Below, one piece after another: positions 26,045 through 33,327 of a stretch of DNA of 51,477 nucleotides. Numbering within the stretch: the stretch's first letter is position 1; every line of letters starts with the position of its first letter. Source of the DNA: Anaerolineae bacterium (GTDB lineage: Bacteria; Chloroflexota; Anaerolineae; Aggregatilineales; Phototrophicaceae); NCBI GenBank assembly GCA_026645945.1, contig JAPKMO010000019.1:1-51477 (forward strand). The letters run 5' to 3'. The notes under the pieces are model-generated. The model was not told where the DNA came from. It worked only from the letters and a program-made list of their open reading frames with translations, and ran no database searches. The position numbers and the translations under genes are program-made.

Positions 26045-26773
26045 ATGACAATTCAGCCCAACACCATTCTCCAAATACGCGGTCTGAGCAAAACTTACCG
26101 GGAGGCCGGGCGGTCGCGTAAGGTGCTGGACGATGTAAATCTCGATATTCAGGCTGGGGAGTTTTTCGTCCTGCTCGGTAAAAGCGGCAGTGGTAAGAGT
26201 ACGCTGCTGAACCTCATCAGTGGGATAGACAAGCCGGATTCTGGGCATATCTTGATCGGCGATACCGAAATCACAACCCTGGACGAGCGCCGCCAGACAT
26301 TGTTCCGGCGCGACCATATCGGCATTGTTTTTCAGTTTTTTAACCTCATCCCCACTTTAACGGTTCTTGAAAATATCACTTTGCCTGGTGAGCTGCGGGG
26401 AGAGCCGCGCCGCGAGATACAGAAGCGCGGGATGGCGCTGTTGGAACGGGTCGGTTTAGCCGACCGCGCCGGCGATTTCCCCGACCAGTTAAGCGGCGGC
26501 GAGCAGCAGCGGGTGGCGATTGCGCGGGCGCTCTCGCGCGAGCCGATGCTGGTGCTGGCCGATGAACCCACCGGCAACCTGGATGAAGAAACCGGCGTCA
26601 GCGTGATGAAACTGCTGCTGGACCTGACCCGCGCCGCCGGTAAAACGCTGTTGATGGCGACCCACAACCCGGAGGTTGTGCCGCTGGCAGACCGGGTGTG
26701 CCGCATTCACGACGGCCAGCTTGTCATCACGCGCGGCGCGCTGGTTAGCGCCCTGCAAGGCCGTACTGCCTAA
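26045..26773 (+). CDS. ABC transporter ATP-binding protein (LolD/MacB-type)
   Basis: ATPase subunit of an ABC transporter of the lipoprotein/macrolide-export group, 242 residues. Walker [10 protein letters not shown] (45-53), Q-loop in [17 protein letters not shown], signature [15 protein letters not shown], Walker [12 protein letters not shown] and the switch His in ATHNPEV are all present. The NLIPTLTV segment is typical of the LolD/FtsE/MacB branch. No FtsX/MacB-like permease is adjacent, so the partner is encoded elsewhere. The start at 26045 follows promoter P2; the frame is open to an ATG at 25967 next to P1, which would add 26 residues without homology-like character. Confidence 0.9.
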   Translation: MTIQPNTILQIRGLSKTYREAGRSRKVLDDVNLDIQAGEFFVLLGKSGSGKSTLLNLISGIDKPDSGHILIGDTEITTLDERRQTLFRRDHIGIVFQFFNLIPTLTVLENITLPGELRGEPRREIQKRGMALLERVGLADRAGDFPDQLSGGEQQRVAIARALSREPMLVLADEPTGNLDEETGVSVMKLLLDLTRAAGKTLLMATHNPEVVPLADRVCRIHDGQLVITRGALVSALQGRTA

Positions 26774-26838
26774 TATTAACTGAAGATTTTCCTGTTCTTT
26801 GCTGATCTAACATTGAAAGATTTGAAAGGTCATCAGCA

Positions 26839-27252
26839 ATGGCAGACCCCGACCCCAAAATCATGAAGCAGCTTCTGGCCGATTTACGCGGCTTTGATAA
26901 ACAGAAGCGGCGTACGGCTGTGATGAAACTGGGCATGGTGGGCGGCGACGAGGCCGTCCGCGCCCTCATCATGACGGTCAGGAACGATCACGAGGATTTA
27001 ATCGCCAGGGGGCGGGCGGCATTCATGCTTGGGCAGCTGCGCGATCAGCGGGCCGTCGAACCGCTGATTCAGGCTCTAACCGCTCCAGGCCACCAGACGC
27101 CGGTTTTCGCCGCCCAGGCGCTTGGCAAAATCGGCGACCGGCGGGCGATTATGCCGCTGCTGGTGCTGCTGGACTCCGACAACGAAGCCTTCCGCGAGGC
27201 CGCGCTGGATGCACTGAGCCGCCTGGGTTACGAGCTTCGCCAGCCGGAGTAG
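26839..27252 (+). CDS. HEAT-repeat (PBS lyase-type) protein
   Basis: A 137-residue all-helical protein built of about four HEAT/PBS-lyase repeats (RRTAVMKLGMVGGDEAVRALI, ARGRAAFMLGQLRDQRAVEPL, AAQALGKIGDRRAIMPLL, REAALDALSRLG). Such scaffolds bind other proteins; the phycobilin lyase link of the family name is not relevant here. GAAAGG precedes the ATG. It lies 65 bp after the ABC ATPase and may be co-transcribed. A second protein with the same repeat type, fused to a membrane anchor, is at 32217-33146. Confidence 0.8.
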   Translation: MADPDPKIMKQLLADLRGFDKQKRRTAVMKLGMVGGDEAVRALIMTVRNDHEDLIARGRAAFMLGQLRDQRAVEPLIQALTAPGHQTPVFAAQALGKIGDRRAIMPLLVLLDSDNEAFREAALDALSRLGYELRQPE

Positions 27253-27327
27253 ACGGTTTCGCCAGCGGCAAACGCTGTTCACTATCCAGCCCAGGGGGAT
27301 TATCCTGGCCCATAAGGACGCTGCGCC

Positions 27328-28494
27328 ATGATAACGATTGATATACCCCTGACGACAGCCTATCTGAAAGAAATGGTTCAGATCAACTCGGTTAACCCTG
27401 GCCTTTCTCCGGGCGGCGCGGGCGAGGGAGAAATCGCCGGCTGGCTGGCGCGCACCTGCAAGGAATTAGGGCTGGACGTTCGGCTGCAAGAAACTGCGCC
27501 GGGACGCCCCAACGTGCTGGCGCGCTGGCCGGGGATGGGCGGCGGCAAAAGCCTGCTGCTCACCGGGCATATGGACGTGGTTGGTGTCGAAAATATGCCG
27601 GGCAGCCCGTTTGATGCGCGCGTTGAGGATGGACGCCTGTACGGGCGCGGCGCGCTGGATATGAAAGGCGGCCTGGCAGCCATCCTAGGCGCTGTGGCGG
27701 CGCTGCGCTCGTCCGCCTTCCAGCCGGCGGGCGACCTGTGGTTGGGTTTCGTCACCGATGAAGAATATATGAGCGCCGGGGCAGAACTGCTGGTTCAGGA
27801 GATTCGCCCGGACGCCGCAGTCCTTACCGAGCCGACCGGTCTGGACATCTGCATCGCCCACAAGGGTTTCGCCTGGCTGACGTTAACGACGCTAGGAAGG
27901 TCGGCGCACGGCAGCTTGTATGACGAGGGTATAGACGCTGTCGCTCATATGGGGCGGCTGCTCAATCGCCTGGAATGTCTGGAGCGGGATTACGCGATGC
28001 GCCGCGAACATCCTCTGCTGGGGCGGCCTTCCGTCCACGCCAGTGTTATCAGCGGCGGCGTAGGGTGGAGTACCTACCCTGACCGCTGCGCGCTGCGTAT
28101 CGAACACCGCCTGCTGCCGGACGAAAGTGCCGAGTCCGTCCTGGCTTGGTGGCAGGCTGCGCTGGCGGAACTTTCTGCCGCCGACCCGCAGTTCCAGGCC
28201 GAGGTTCAGCTTGATTTTGTTCGCCCCGGTTACGAGACAACGCGGGATGCGCCGGTCGCGCGGGCGCTGGCGGCTGCTTACAGCCGGGTGATCGGGAAGA
28301 TGCCGGTTTATATGGGTATGTTCGCCTGGCTGGACTCGGCCGTTCTGGGACGGGCGGGTATTCCGACGGTTATCTTTGGGCCGGGGGGCGAAGGAGCGCA
28401 CGCCGCAGTCGAATACGTGAATCTAGATGAGGTGTTCCGCTGCGCGGCTGTCCTGGCGGAGGTGACTGTAGATTGGACAGGCGCCCCCGCCTGA
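27328..28494 (+). CDS. M20-family metallopeptidase (ArgE/DapE/ACY1-like)
   Basis: Zinc-dependent amidohydrolase/peptidase, 388 residues; substrate could be an N-acyl amino acid, succinyl-diaminopimelate or a dipeptide. The di-zinc ligands are in place: His81 in TGHMDVV with general-base partner Asp83, Asp111 in GALDMKGG, Glu145-Glu146 in TDEEYMSAG, the Glu in LTEPTG, and His358 in EGAHAAVEYV. The dimerisation lid begins at IAHKGFAWLTL. AAGGA precedes the ATG. The stop codon is followed within 12 bp by repeat copy B and then a strong terminator. Confidence 0.9.
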   Translation: MITIDIPLTTAYLKEMVQINSVNPGLSPGGAGEGEIAGWLARTCKELGLDVRLQETAPGRPNVLARWPGMGGGKSLLLTGHMDVVGVENMPGSPFDARVEDGRLYGRGALDMKGGLAAILGAVAALRSSAFQPAGDLWLGFVTDEEYMSAGAELLVQEIRPDAAVLTEPTGLDICIAHKGFAWLTLTTLGRSAHGSLYDEGIDAVAHMGRLLNRLECLERDYAMRREHPLLGRPSVHASVISGGVGWSTYPDRCALRIEHRLLPDESAESVLAWWQAALAELSAADPQFQAEVQLDFVRPGYETTRDAPVARALAAAYSRVIGKMPVYMGMFAWLDSAVLGRAGIPTVIFGPGGEGAHAAVEYVNLDEVFRCAAVLAEVTVDWTGAPA

Positions 28495-28504
28495 GTGATT
28501 TAAT

Positions 28505-28610
28505 AGATAAACGGAAAAAATGAGCCTGAGACAGTGGGCTTCAGCCCACTGGCAACGGGCTGAAGCCCGCTGTCTACTCAAGATCAGGCACGGTCTGATT
28601 GGTTTATCCG
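28505..28610 (+). repeat. Dispersed two-hairpin repeat, copy B
   Basis: About 106 bp bounded by short inverted ends (GATAAAC at 28506 and GTTTATC ending at 28608). It holds two hairpins: CAGTGGGCT/AGCCCACTG at 28532-28551 and CGGGCT/AGCCCG at 28556-28569. The copy at 40354-40462 is the reverse complement, near identical over the ends and second hairpin and differing mainly in compensating or loop positions of the first. MITE/BIME-like; no coding capacity. Confidence 0.85.
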
Positions 28611-28624
28611 TAGGCCTTCAACTT

Positions 28625-28652
28625 AAAGGGGCAGGATTTCCTGCCCCTTTTT
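28625..28652. terminator. Strong intrinsic terminator
   Basis: Stem AAAGGGGCAGG/CCTGCCCCTTT (28625-28635 and 28640-28650), 4-nt loop, continuing into TTTGTGTTTT on the plus strand. Lies between the convergent M20 peptidase and Cys-rich genes and can act for both. Confidence 0.85.
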
Positions 28653-28657
28653 GTGTT

Positions 28658-28972
28658 TTAAGACGCTGTTTCTTTAGCCGGAACCGGCTCTTTGACCGGC
28701 TGCTCCGGCTTCCGGTACATCGGTACGGGGAAGTCCACGAAATAAGCCCAACCTTCGCCAGCCAGCAGGCGGCGCTGGTTGCCGTCCAGTTCGAGTACGA
28801 CATCATGATCGCCGGAATGCAGTTCAATCGTCAGAATATCGCTGCCGTCGTCCTCTAATTCTTCAAAACAACGCCGTTCATATCCCATCGGATACTGTAA
28901 AAAACGGCCCAGGCACCGCTCGCAGAAAGCGAGATGCGCGTCGCACAGATCACGATTAATCTTCACCCGCAT
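28658..28972 (-). CDS. Small Cys-rich protein of unknown function
   Basis: I do not recognise this 104-residue protein. Its N-terminal third has four cysteines (Cys10, Cys17, Cys20, Cys35; LCDAHLAFCERCLGRF) that could hold a zinc or iron site. The middle is strand-rich and acidic (LTIELHSGDHDVVLEL) and the tail is Pro/Lys/Glu-rich. No signal peptide or TM segment. It stands alone on the minus strand. Coding character is supported by the conserved-looking Cys spacing and by a terminator directly downstream. Related short proteins probably occur in other Chloroflexota. Confidence 0.65.
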   Translation of the reverse strand: MRVKINRDLCDAHLAFCERCLGRFLQYPMGYERRCFEELEDDGSDILTIELHSGDHDVVLELDGNQRRLLAGEGWAYFVDFPVPMYRKPEQPVKEPVPAKETAS

Positions 28973-29074
28973 GATACCATCTCCACTCCACCTTTCTCAC
29001 ATTTACGCTCAAAACGAGCGCCAGGGGAAGTGTCGAATGTCACTTGCCAGCGGTATACCCCGTACTGGAATTTA

Positions 29075-29100
29075 ACAGAGGCTTAATAAAAAGCCTCTGT
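29075..29100 (-). terminator. Hairpin after the 221-residue SdrD-B-like gene
   Basis: Perfect 10-bp stem ACAGAGGCTT/AAGCCTCTGT with a 6-nt loop, 10 bp past the stop codon at 29111. The following minus-strand bases (TAAATTCC) are only moderately T-rich. Confidence 0.6.
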
Positions 29101-29110
29101 CAGCCTAACT

Positions 29111-29776
29111 TCAAAAAGGCGGATCGTCCTGTTTAGAGGGCGGCGGTCGGGTTTCCGGCAGGTCGCGCGTGCGTCGCAGCTCGCCGGTATCGCGGATTGC
29201 CGGTATCGAGCTGGTTGTGCGGCGCGAATCGGCGGGCAGTGCGCGCCGGGCAAACGCAAAAACGTAGATGATGACGCCCAGCAGCGCCATAAAAACCAGC
29301 GCAACCAACGCGCCGATGCCCGAAATCAAAAGGCGCGTCATGTCCAGCGATGGGGCGGCGGAAGCCGGGGTGTCGGCGACAGTCTCCGGCAGGGCTGCCC
29401 GCTGCGCGCCGAACTCAACGACGGTCGGTAGGCCCCCATCGCTGACGCTGGTTGTGATGGTATCGGGGGATGTGGCGGTGTAAGCCGCGCTGGTGATGAC
29501 AATGGTATACTGCCCGGCGGGCAAAAACTGGAAACAGACCACCCCCTGGGCCGCCGTTGGTGACGAATCCATGAGGGCGCTGGCAATGGTCACGCCGCCG
29601 GCATCGAGCAGGTTAACGCCCACGTCGCGCCGGATGAACTGCTCACCGGGGTCGTAGCGCCCATTGCCATCATCGTCCTCAAAAGCCCGCACGCAAAGCT
29701 GGCTGCCGCTCTGGGCAGCGGCCAGGCCGGAGATGGCCGCCAGCGCCAGCACAAAAAGCCCTAAACGCTTGAACAT
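29111..29776 (-). CDS. Exported SdrD-B-like protein with C-terminal membrane anchor
   Basis: A 221-residue surface protein. Start at 29776 (MFKRLGLFVLALAAISG) because AGGAG lies 9 nt upstream and a signal peptide begins there; the open frame further upstream runs into the LysM gene. Residues 25-125 form an SdrD-B/prealbumin-like beta-sandwich with the calcium-type loop EDDDGNGRYDPGE. A membrane helix spans about 150-175 (LLISGIGALVALVFMALLG), followed by a basic/Pro-rich cytoplasmic tail of about 45 residues. It follows the LysM protein, which has a related domain, by 61 bp, so the two probably form one transcript and may work together. Confidence 0.8.
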   Translation of the reverse strand: MFKRLGLFVLALAAISGLAAAQSGSQLCVRAFEDDDGNGRYDPGEQFIRRDVGVNLLDAGGVTIASALMDSSPTAAQGVVCFQFLPAGQYTIVITSAAYTATSPDTITTSVSDGGLPTVVEFGAQRAALPETVADTPASAAPSLDMTRLLISGIGALVALVFMALLGVIIYVFAFARRALPADSRRTTSSIPAIRDTGELRRTRDLPETRPPPSKQDDPPF

Positions 29777-29837
29777 CCCGGTGGCTCCTAAAAATATTCC
29801 ACTCGCCGGCAGCGGTAGGCCGCGATTCGCCTCGACA

Positions 29838-31478
29838 TCAGCGCCGCCGCAGAGCGAAAGCAACGCCCAAGCCGCCGAGCAGGACAATCCCCGCCAGCCC
29901 CAGCACGATAAATCCGCTGATTGAAAGCAGTTGGTTGGTTAACGACTGGGTATCAGGTTCTTTTTCAGCGGTTTCGCTCACCAGCCCGCCGACATCCGCA
30001 GGCGGCGGGGCTGCCGGCTGCAAGCCCTGGGCCGCGCCAAAAGCTAGGCTGATCCGCGCGCTGGGGCCAAGCTGCAAGCGGAACTGGTTTGAAGTAGTCA
30101 GGCCGTATCCCTGCGGCGGGGTGGCAACCGCCACGTAATCGCCAGCGGCCAGATCGCCGAAGCAGTAGGGTTCAGATACCCCGTCGGTCTGGTAGCTGCC
30201 GACCGCTGTCGCGCCCTGATTCAGAATGATGCCGCCGCCGGGCAGCAGATTTTCACCGCTCTCCTGGATACGGTTCTGGTTGCGGTCTTCAAAAATGAAC
30301 ACGCACACCGAACCGCTGGTAGCCGCCGGATTGACGATATTGGAGGCCACTTCAGTCACCGGGGCGGGCGCAGGAGGTTGTGTTGGCTCCGGTGCGGTAG
30401 TCGGCGCGGGAGGTGGTTCCTCGGCAGCCGGTGGTTGTTCTTCAGCGGGTGGCGCTTCCTGGACAGCCGGCGGCTGTTCCCCGGCGGGCGGCGCTTCCTC
30501 CGGTGTGCTCAGCGCATCGGCGCCGGCACCAGCGCCCGGCTCCGGCGTTTTGACGATGAGCTTCTGGCCGGGGGTGATGTAACGCGGCGAAGCCAGGTTG
30601 TTCAGTTCCAGGATTTGCGTGCGCGTGACGCCGTAAGCAAAGGCGATGCTGTCCACCGTATCGCCTGGCTGTACCACATGAACAATCGAGCCGTCACCCT
30701 GGGCGGCCTGTGGCACGACAAAAGCCACTACCGGCGGGGGGGTAGGGGTGGGCGTGGCCGCGCTGGGTACAGCACCGCCCCCGCCGCCGACGGTCAGCGA
30801 AGCCGAGTCCCAGTAGGTGATGTTAATGTCCGAAAAGTTCGTCTGGGTCGAATACATAAAAAAGGTGACGGCATTTCCGGTGGCGGTGGCGTCTACGGTC
30901 ATTTGCTGCCAGCCGCCCTGTTCGTGCGGCGAAATAAAAGCCGACCACACAATTTCGGGGGCGTTCGGGTCGGTGCCGCCGTCCGGGTCAATGCCAACGC
31001 GGGTGCGCGCGCCGGACTCGACCGCCGAGCCGCATTCGCCGGTTGGTTTGCCTTCTTTATCGCGCGGCAGGTTGCAGGTTTTGACCTGCGCCCAGGCAAA
31101 CGCGCGCACGTTCGTGCCGGGGGTGATGTTGGTGGAAACGGTCTGGAAAACGGCGACAGTACAGCTCACAAAGCCGCAGTCCACGCTCAGGGCGCGGATA
31201 CCTTCCAGGGGCTTGGGAAAACCACTTTCAGGGTGCGGGTTGATCGTCACACGGTCGGAGCGATCATAAAAATCCCCGCGCGGTGTGCCGGGCAGCCAAT
31301 AGTCCCAACCGCCGCTGGGCATATAAATGGCTTTTTCGCCGCCCCGCTTCTGGACATACGGGCCGAAACTGCCCTCTTCCATGCTGGGATTATTGAGCAG
31401 ATTATCCTGTGCCTGCACCCCTGTCAATCCAACGATCAGGCATAAAACCGCAGCAATCGCAAGCCTGATTAATCGCAT
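29838..31478 (-). CDS. Exported LysM / SdrD-B-like protein with C-terminal membrane anchor
   Basis: A 546-residue cell-wall-associated protein. Signal peptide 1-23 (MRLIRLAIAAVL, cleavage near VQAQD). Residues 25-235 form a carbohydrate-binding-type beta-sandwich (NLLNNPSMEEGSF, typical start of such modules). A LysM domain (about 264-311, VVQPGDTVDSIAFAYGV and TPGQKLIV) should bind peptidoglycan. A long Pro/Glu/Ala linker (315-385) precedes an SdrD-B-like domain (about 395-490, EDRNQNRIQESGENLLPGGG). The C-terminus is a TM helix ending in RRR. The exact-consensus promoter at 31536-31563 suggests high expression. CGGAG precedes the ATG. Confidence 0.88.
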   Translation of the reverse strand: MRLIRLAIAAVLCLIVGLTGVQAQDNLLNNPSMEEGSFGPYVQKRGGEKAIYMPSGGWDYWLPGTPRGDFYDRSDRVTINPHPESGFPKPLEGIRALSVDCGFVSCTVAVFQTVSTNITPGTNVRAFAWAQVKTCNLPRDKEGKPTGECGSAVESGARTRVGIDPDGGTDPNAPEIVWSAFISPHEQGGWQQMTVDATATGNAVTFFMYSTQTNFSDINITYWDSASLTVGGGGGAVPSAATPTPTPPPVVAFVVPQAAQGDGSIVHVVQPGDTVDSIAFAYGVTRTQILELNNLASPRYITPGQKLIVKTPEPGAGAGADALSTPEEAPPAGEQPPAVQEAPPAEEQPPAAEEPPPAPTTAPEPTQPPAPAPVTEVASNIVNPAATSGSVCVFIFEDRNQNRIQESGENLLPGGGIILNQGATAVGSYQTDGVSEPYCFGDLAAGDYVAVATPPQGYGLTTSNQFRLQLGPSARISLAFGAAQGLQPAAPPPADVGGLVSETAEKEPDTQSLTNQLLSISGFIVLGLAGIVLLGGLGVAFALRRR

Positions 31479-31511
31479 TTCGGTAAACTCCGAATCTTAA
31501 GACACCATGCT

Positions 31512-31563
31512 CGCTGGCTTAATCCAGCGGCGCGGATTATAACACGGGGGGGCGGGGTGTCAA
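31512..31563 (-). promoter_or_regulatory. Exact-consensus promoter and start-site hairpin of the LysM gene
   Basis: Minus strand: -35 TTGACA (31558-31563), 16-bp spacer made almost only of G/C, -10 TATAAT (31536-31541). The predicted start is near 31529, where a CGCTGG/CCAGCG hairpin (31512-31529, 6-nt loop) would form the very 5' end of the mRNA, a placement known to protect messages such as ompA. Confidence 0.8.
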
Positions 31564-31614
31564 CGGTACGGCTTTCCCCGTCTCTGGCACGTGGGCAAAA
31601 CGGAGGGAAAGAAG

Positions 31615-32220
31615 ATGGATGTGTTGATTGGAACCAGTAACGCCGGAAAGCTGAACGAATACCGGATGCTGCTGACCGGCGTGCCGGTCAAACTGTTCGA
31701 TTTGTTTGACGTGGGGCTGGCCGGCTTGGAAGTGGACGAAAACGGCGAAACGGTGGAGGCCAACGCGCGCCTTAAAGCGCGGGTTTATGCCGAAGCCGGC
31801 GGCCTGCTGACGCTGGCGGACGATACCGGCCTGTTTGTGGATGCTCTGGACGGCGCGCCAGGTGTGTATCCGGCGCGCTACGGCGGCCCCGGCCTGACGA
31901 TGGCGCAGCGCCGGGCAAAGCTGTTGTCGGAACTGGCGGGCGTGCCGGCGGCGCTGCGGCGCGCGCGTTTTGTCTGCGTGATTGCGGCAGCCAACCCCCA
32001 GACCGGCGAAGTAACCAGTTTCGAGGGGGTTTGCGAGGGACACATTGCGATAGATGAAAGCGAAGGCGAATACGGTTTTGGCTACGACGCGATTTTTATC
32101 CCCCAGGGTTACAACCAGCCCTGGAGTCATATGCCGATGGCGCAGAAGAATCAGATCAGCCACCGGGGACAGGCCACGCGGCGGCTGATGCCTTACCTGT
32201 TGGGGCTGCTGGAAGTTTAG
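31615..32220 (+). CDS. rdgB: Non-canonical purine NTP pyrophosphatase (RdgB/HAM1)
   Basis: Hydrolyses dITP, XTP and similar damaged purine nucleotides to monophosphates, keeping them out of DNA. 201 residues, the usual length. Family signatures: IGTSNAGKLNEY at the N-terminus, LADDTGLFVDALDGAPGVYPARYGG, FEGVCEG and the Mg/nucleotide loop GFGYDAIFIP, ending with SHRGQATRRL. The ATG at 31615 has GGAGGG 7 nt upstream; a GTG at 31591 is in frame but lies before the SD. The stop codon overlaps that of the convergent HEAT-repeat gene. Confidence 0.95.
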   Translation: MDVLIGTSNAGKLNEYRMLLTGVPVKLFDLFDVGLAGLEVDENGETVEANARLKARVYAEAGGLLTLADDTGLFVDALDGAPGVYPARYGGPGLTMAQRRAKLLSELAGVPAALRRARFVCVIAAANPQTGEVTSFEGVCEGHIAIDESEGEYGFGYDAIFIPQGYNQPWSHMPMAQKNQISHRGQATRRLMPYLLGLLEV

Positions 32221-33146
32221 TCCCGCAGCGCGGCGAGTAAGTTAGCCGCCTGCGTAAAAGCTTCGGCGATGGCGCTGGCGCGCGGCAGCCAGTCCTGCGC
32301 GGCGACACCGGGTGCCCCGCTGGCACAGGCGGCTGTGAATGCCGCCACGCCTTCACGCATTCCTTTCAACCCTGTGTTTACCAGATCAGCGGCCAGTTTC
32401 AGGTCTGGCAGCCCGGCGGCAATTTCCGGCGGCAGCGTATAGTCGGCTGCGATGGTCGGCGGGGACTGCCGCCATTCTTGGCAGCCTGCCGTCGCGCCGG
32501 TGGACTGCGCTTCCGTCCAGAATTGAATCAACAGTGTAGTCGGCCCGCGAAAAGCCGTCATGTCGTCTATGATTCGTTGTAGAGCATCCACGTGCTGGCG
32601 GGAAGGCAGCGGCGTGGGCGATAGGCCTGCTTCGGTGGGTATTTCGGTCGGCGCGATGCTTTCCGGCGTGGGCGTAACGTCGGTGATTGTCTGGCTGGGA
32701 TCAGGTATGTCGGTGGCCGGCAGGGGGCGATCTTCGACAACCGACCTGCCCTCGGGTTGAAGCAGCCCGGATAGTGACAGCCCGGCTACCACCGCCGCCG
32801 AAATGAGCAGGGCAATGGTGGCTTTCACCAGGCCTCGCGCAGGAATCCGCGCGCGTCGGCCCATTTTACCCTTCAGCGCCACATCTTCGAGCAGCTGACC
32901 GACGCGCTCCTGGTCGTCGTTCCAGGCTTCTTCCAGGGCGCGGAACATGCCGAGTGCGTAGCGGGCGTTTTCGCGCACGCCGGCATCCTGGTCGTTTTTG
33001 TAAGCCTGCACCAGCGCCGTGATGGCGGTGGGGTCGCCCGCTTCGCCCAGCCAGGCAGCGGCCTTTCGGCGCGTCCGCGTATCTTTCGATGAGAGCAGTT
33101 TGATATTTTTTTTGACTTCGGCCTCGAAAGTTTCCAGATCAGGCAT
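32217..33146 (-). CDS. HEAT-repeat membrane protein with extracytoplasmic helical domain
   Basis: A 309-residue protein. Residues 1-95 carry two to three HEAT/PBS-lyase repeats (TRRKAAAWLGEAGDPTAITALVQ, VRENARYALGMF) on the cytoplasmic side. A single TM helix spans about 106-130 (VKATIALLISAAVVAGLSLSG), preceded by basic residues, so the C-terminus should be outside. A Pro/Thr-rich stalk (135-185) leads to a helical C-terminal domain with two cysteines (CQEW and ACASG). Function unknown; it could relay an external state to a cytoplasmic partner. Three bases of the stop region are shared with rdgB (convergent overlap), and no terminator lies between them. Confidence 0.75.
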   Translation of the reverse strand: MPDLETFEAEVKKNIKLLSSKDTRTRRKAAAWLGEAGDPTAITALVQAYKNDQDAGVRENARYALGMFRALEEAWNDDQERVGQLLEDVALKGKMGRRARIPARGLVKATIALLISAAVVAGLSLSGLLQPEGRSVVEDRPLPATDIPDPSQTITDVTPTPESIAPTEIPTEAGLSPTPLPSRQHVDALQRIIDDMTAFRGPTTLLIQFWTEAQSTGATAGCQEWRQSPPTIAADYTLPPEIAAGLPDLKLAADLVNTGLKGMREGVAAFTAACASGAPGVAAQDWLPRASAIAEAFTQAANLLAALRD

Positions 33147-33159
33147 AGAACTACCTTTG

Positions 33160-33202
33160 ACGTTCTTGGACAGACCATGTTTCTATGATACGGCAAGAAC
33201 GT
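33160..33202. promoter_or_regulatory. 9-bp inverted repeat in a divergent intergenic region
   Basis: ACGTTCTTG (33160-33168) and CAAGAACGT (33194-33202) are perfect inverted copies 25 bp apart, just upstream of the HEAT-repeat membrane gene. It could be an operator pair or a leader hairpin; no T-run follows. Confidence 0.35.
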
Positions 33203-33327
33203 ACCGGGCGAAAGCCGCGCAATTTTAAACCGACCTCTAAAAGTTGGACATCCACAAAAGAGAGCTAAACTGGGACATTGCCGCCTAAGTGTGCCGGCTT
33301 ACCCGCCAAAGACAGGAACAAAAAACG

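Noticed and set aside
28505-28610. CRISPR-like repeats from the palindromic elements
   Set aside because: Copies are about 12 kb or more apart, in both orientations, without spacers or cas genes.
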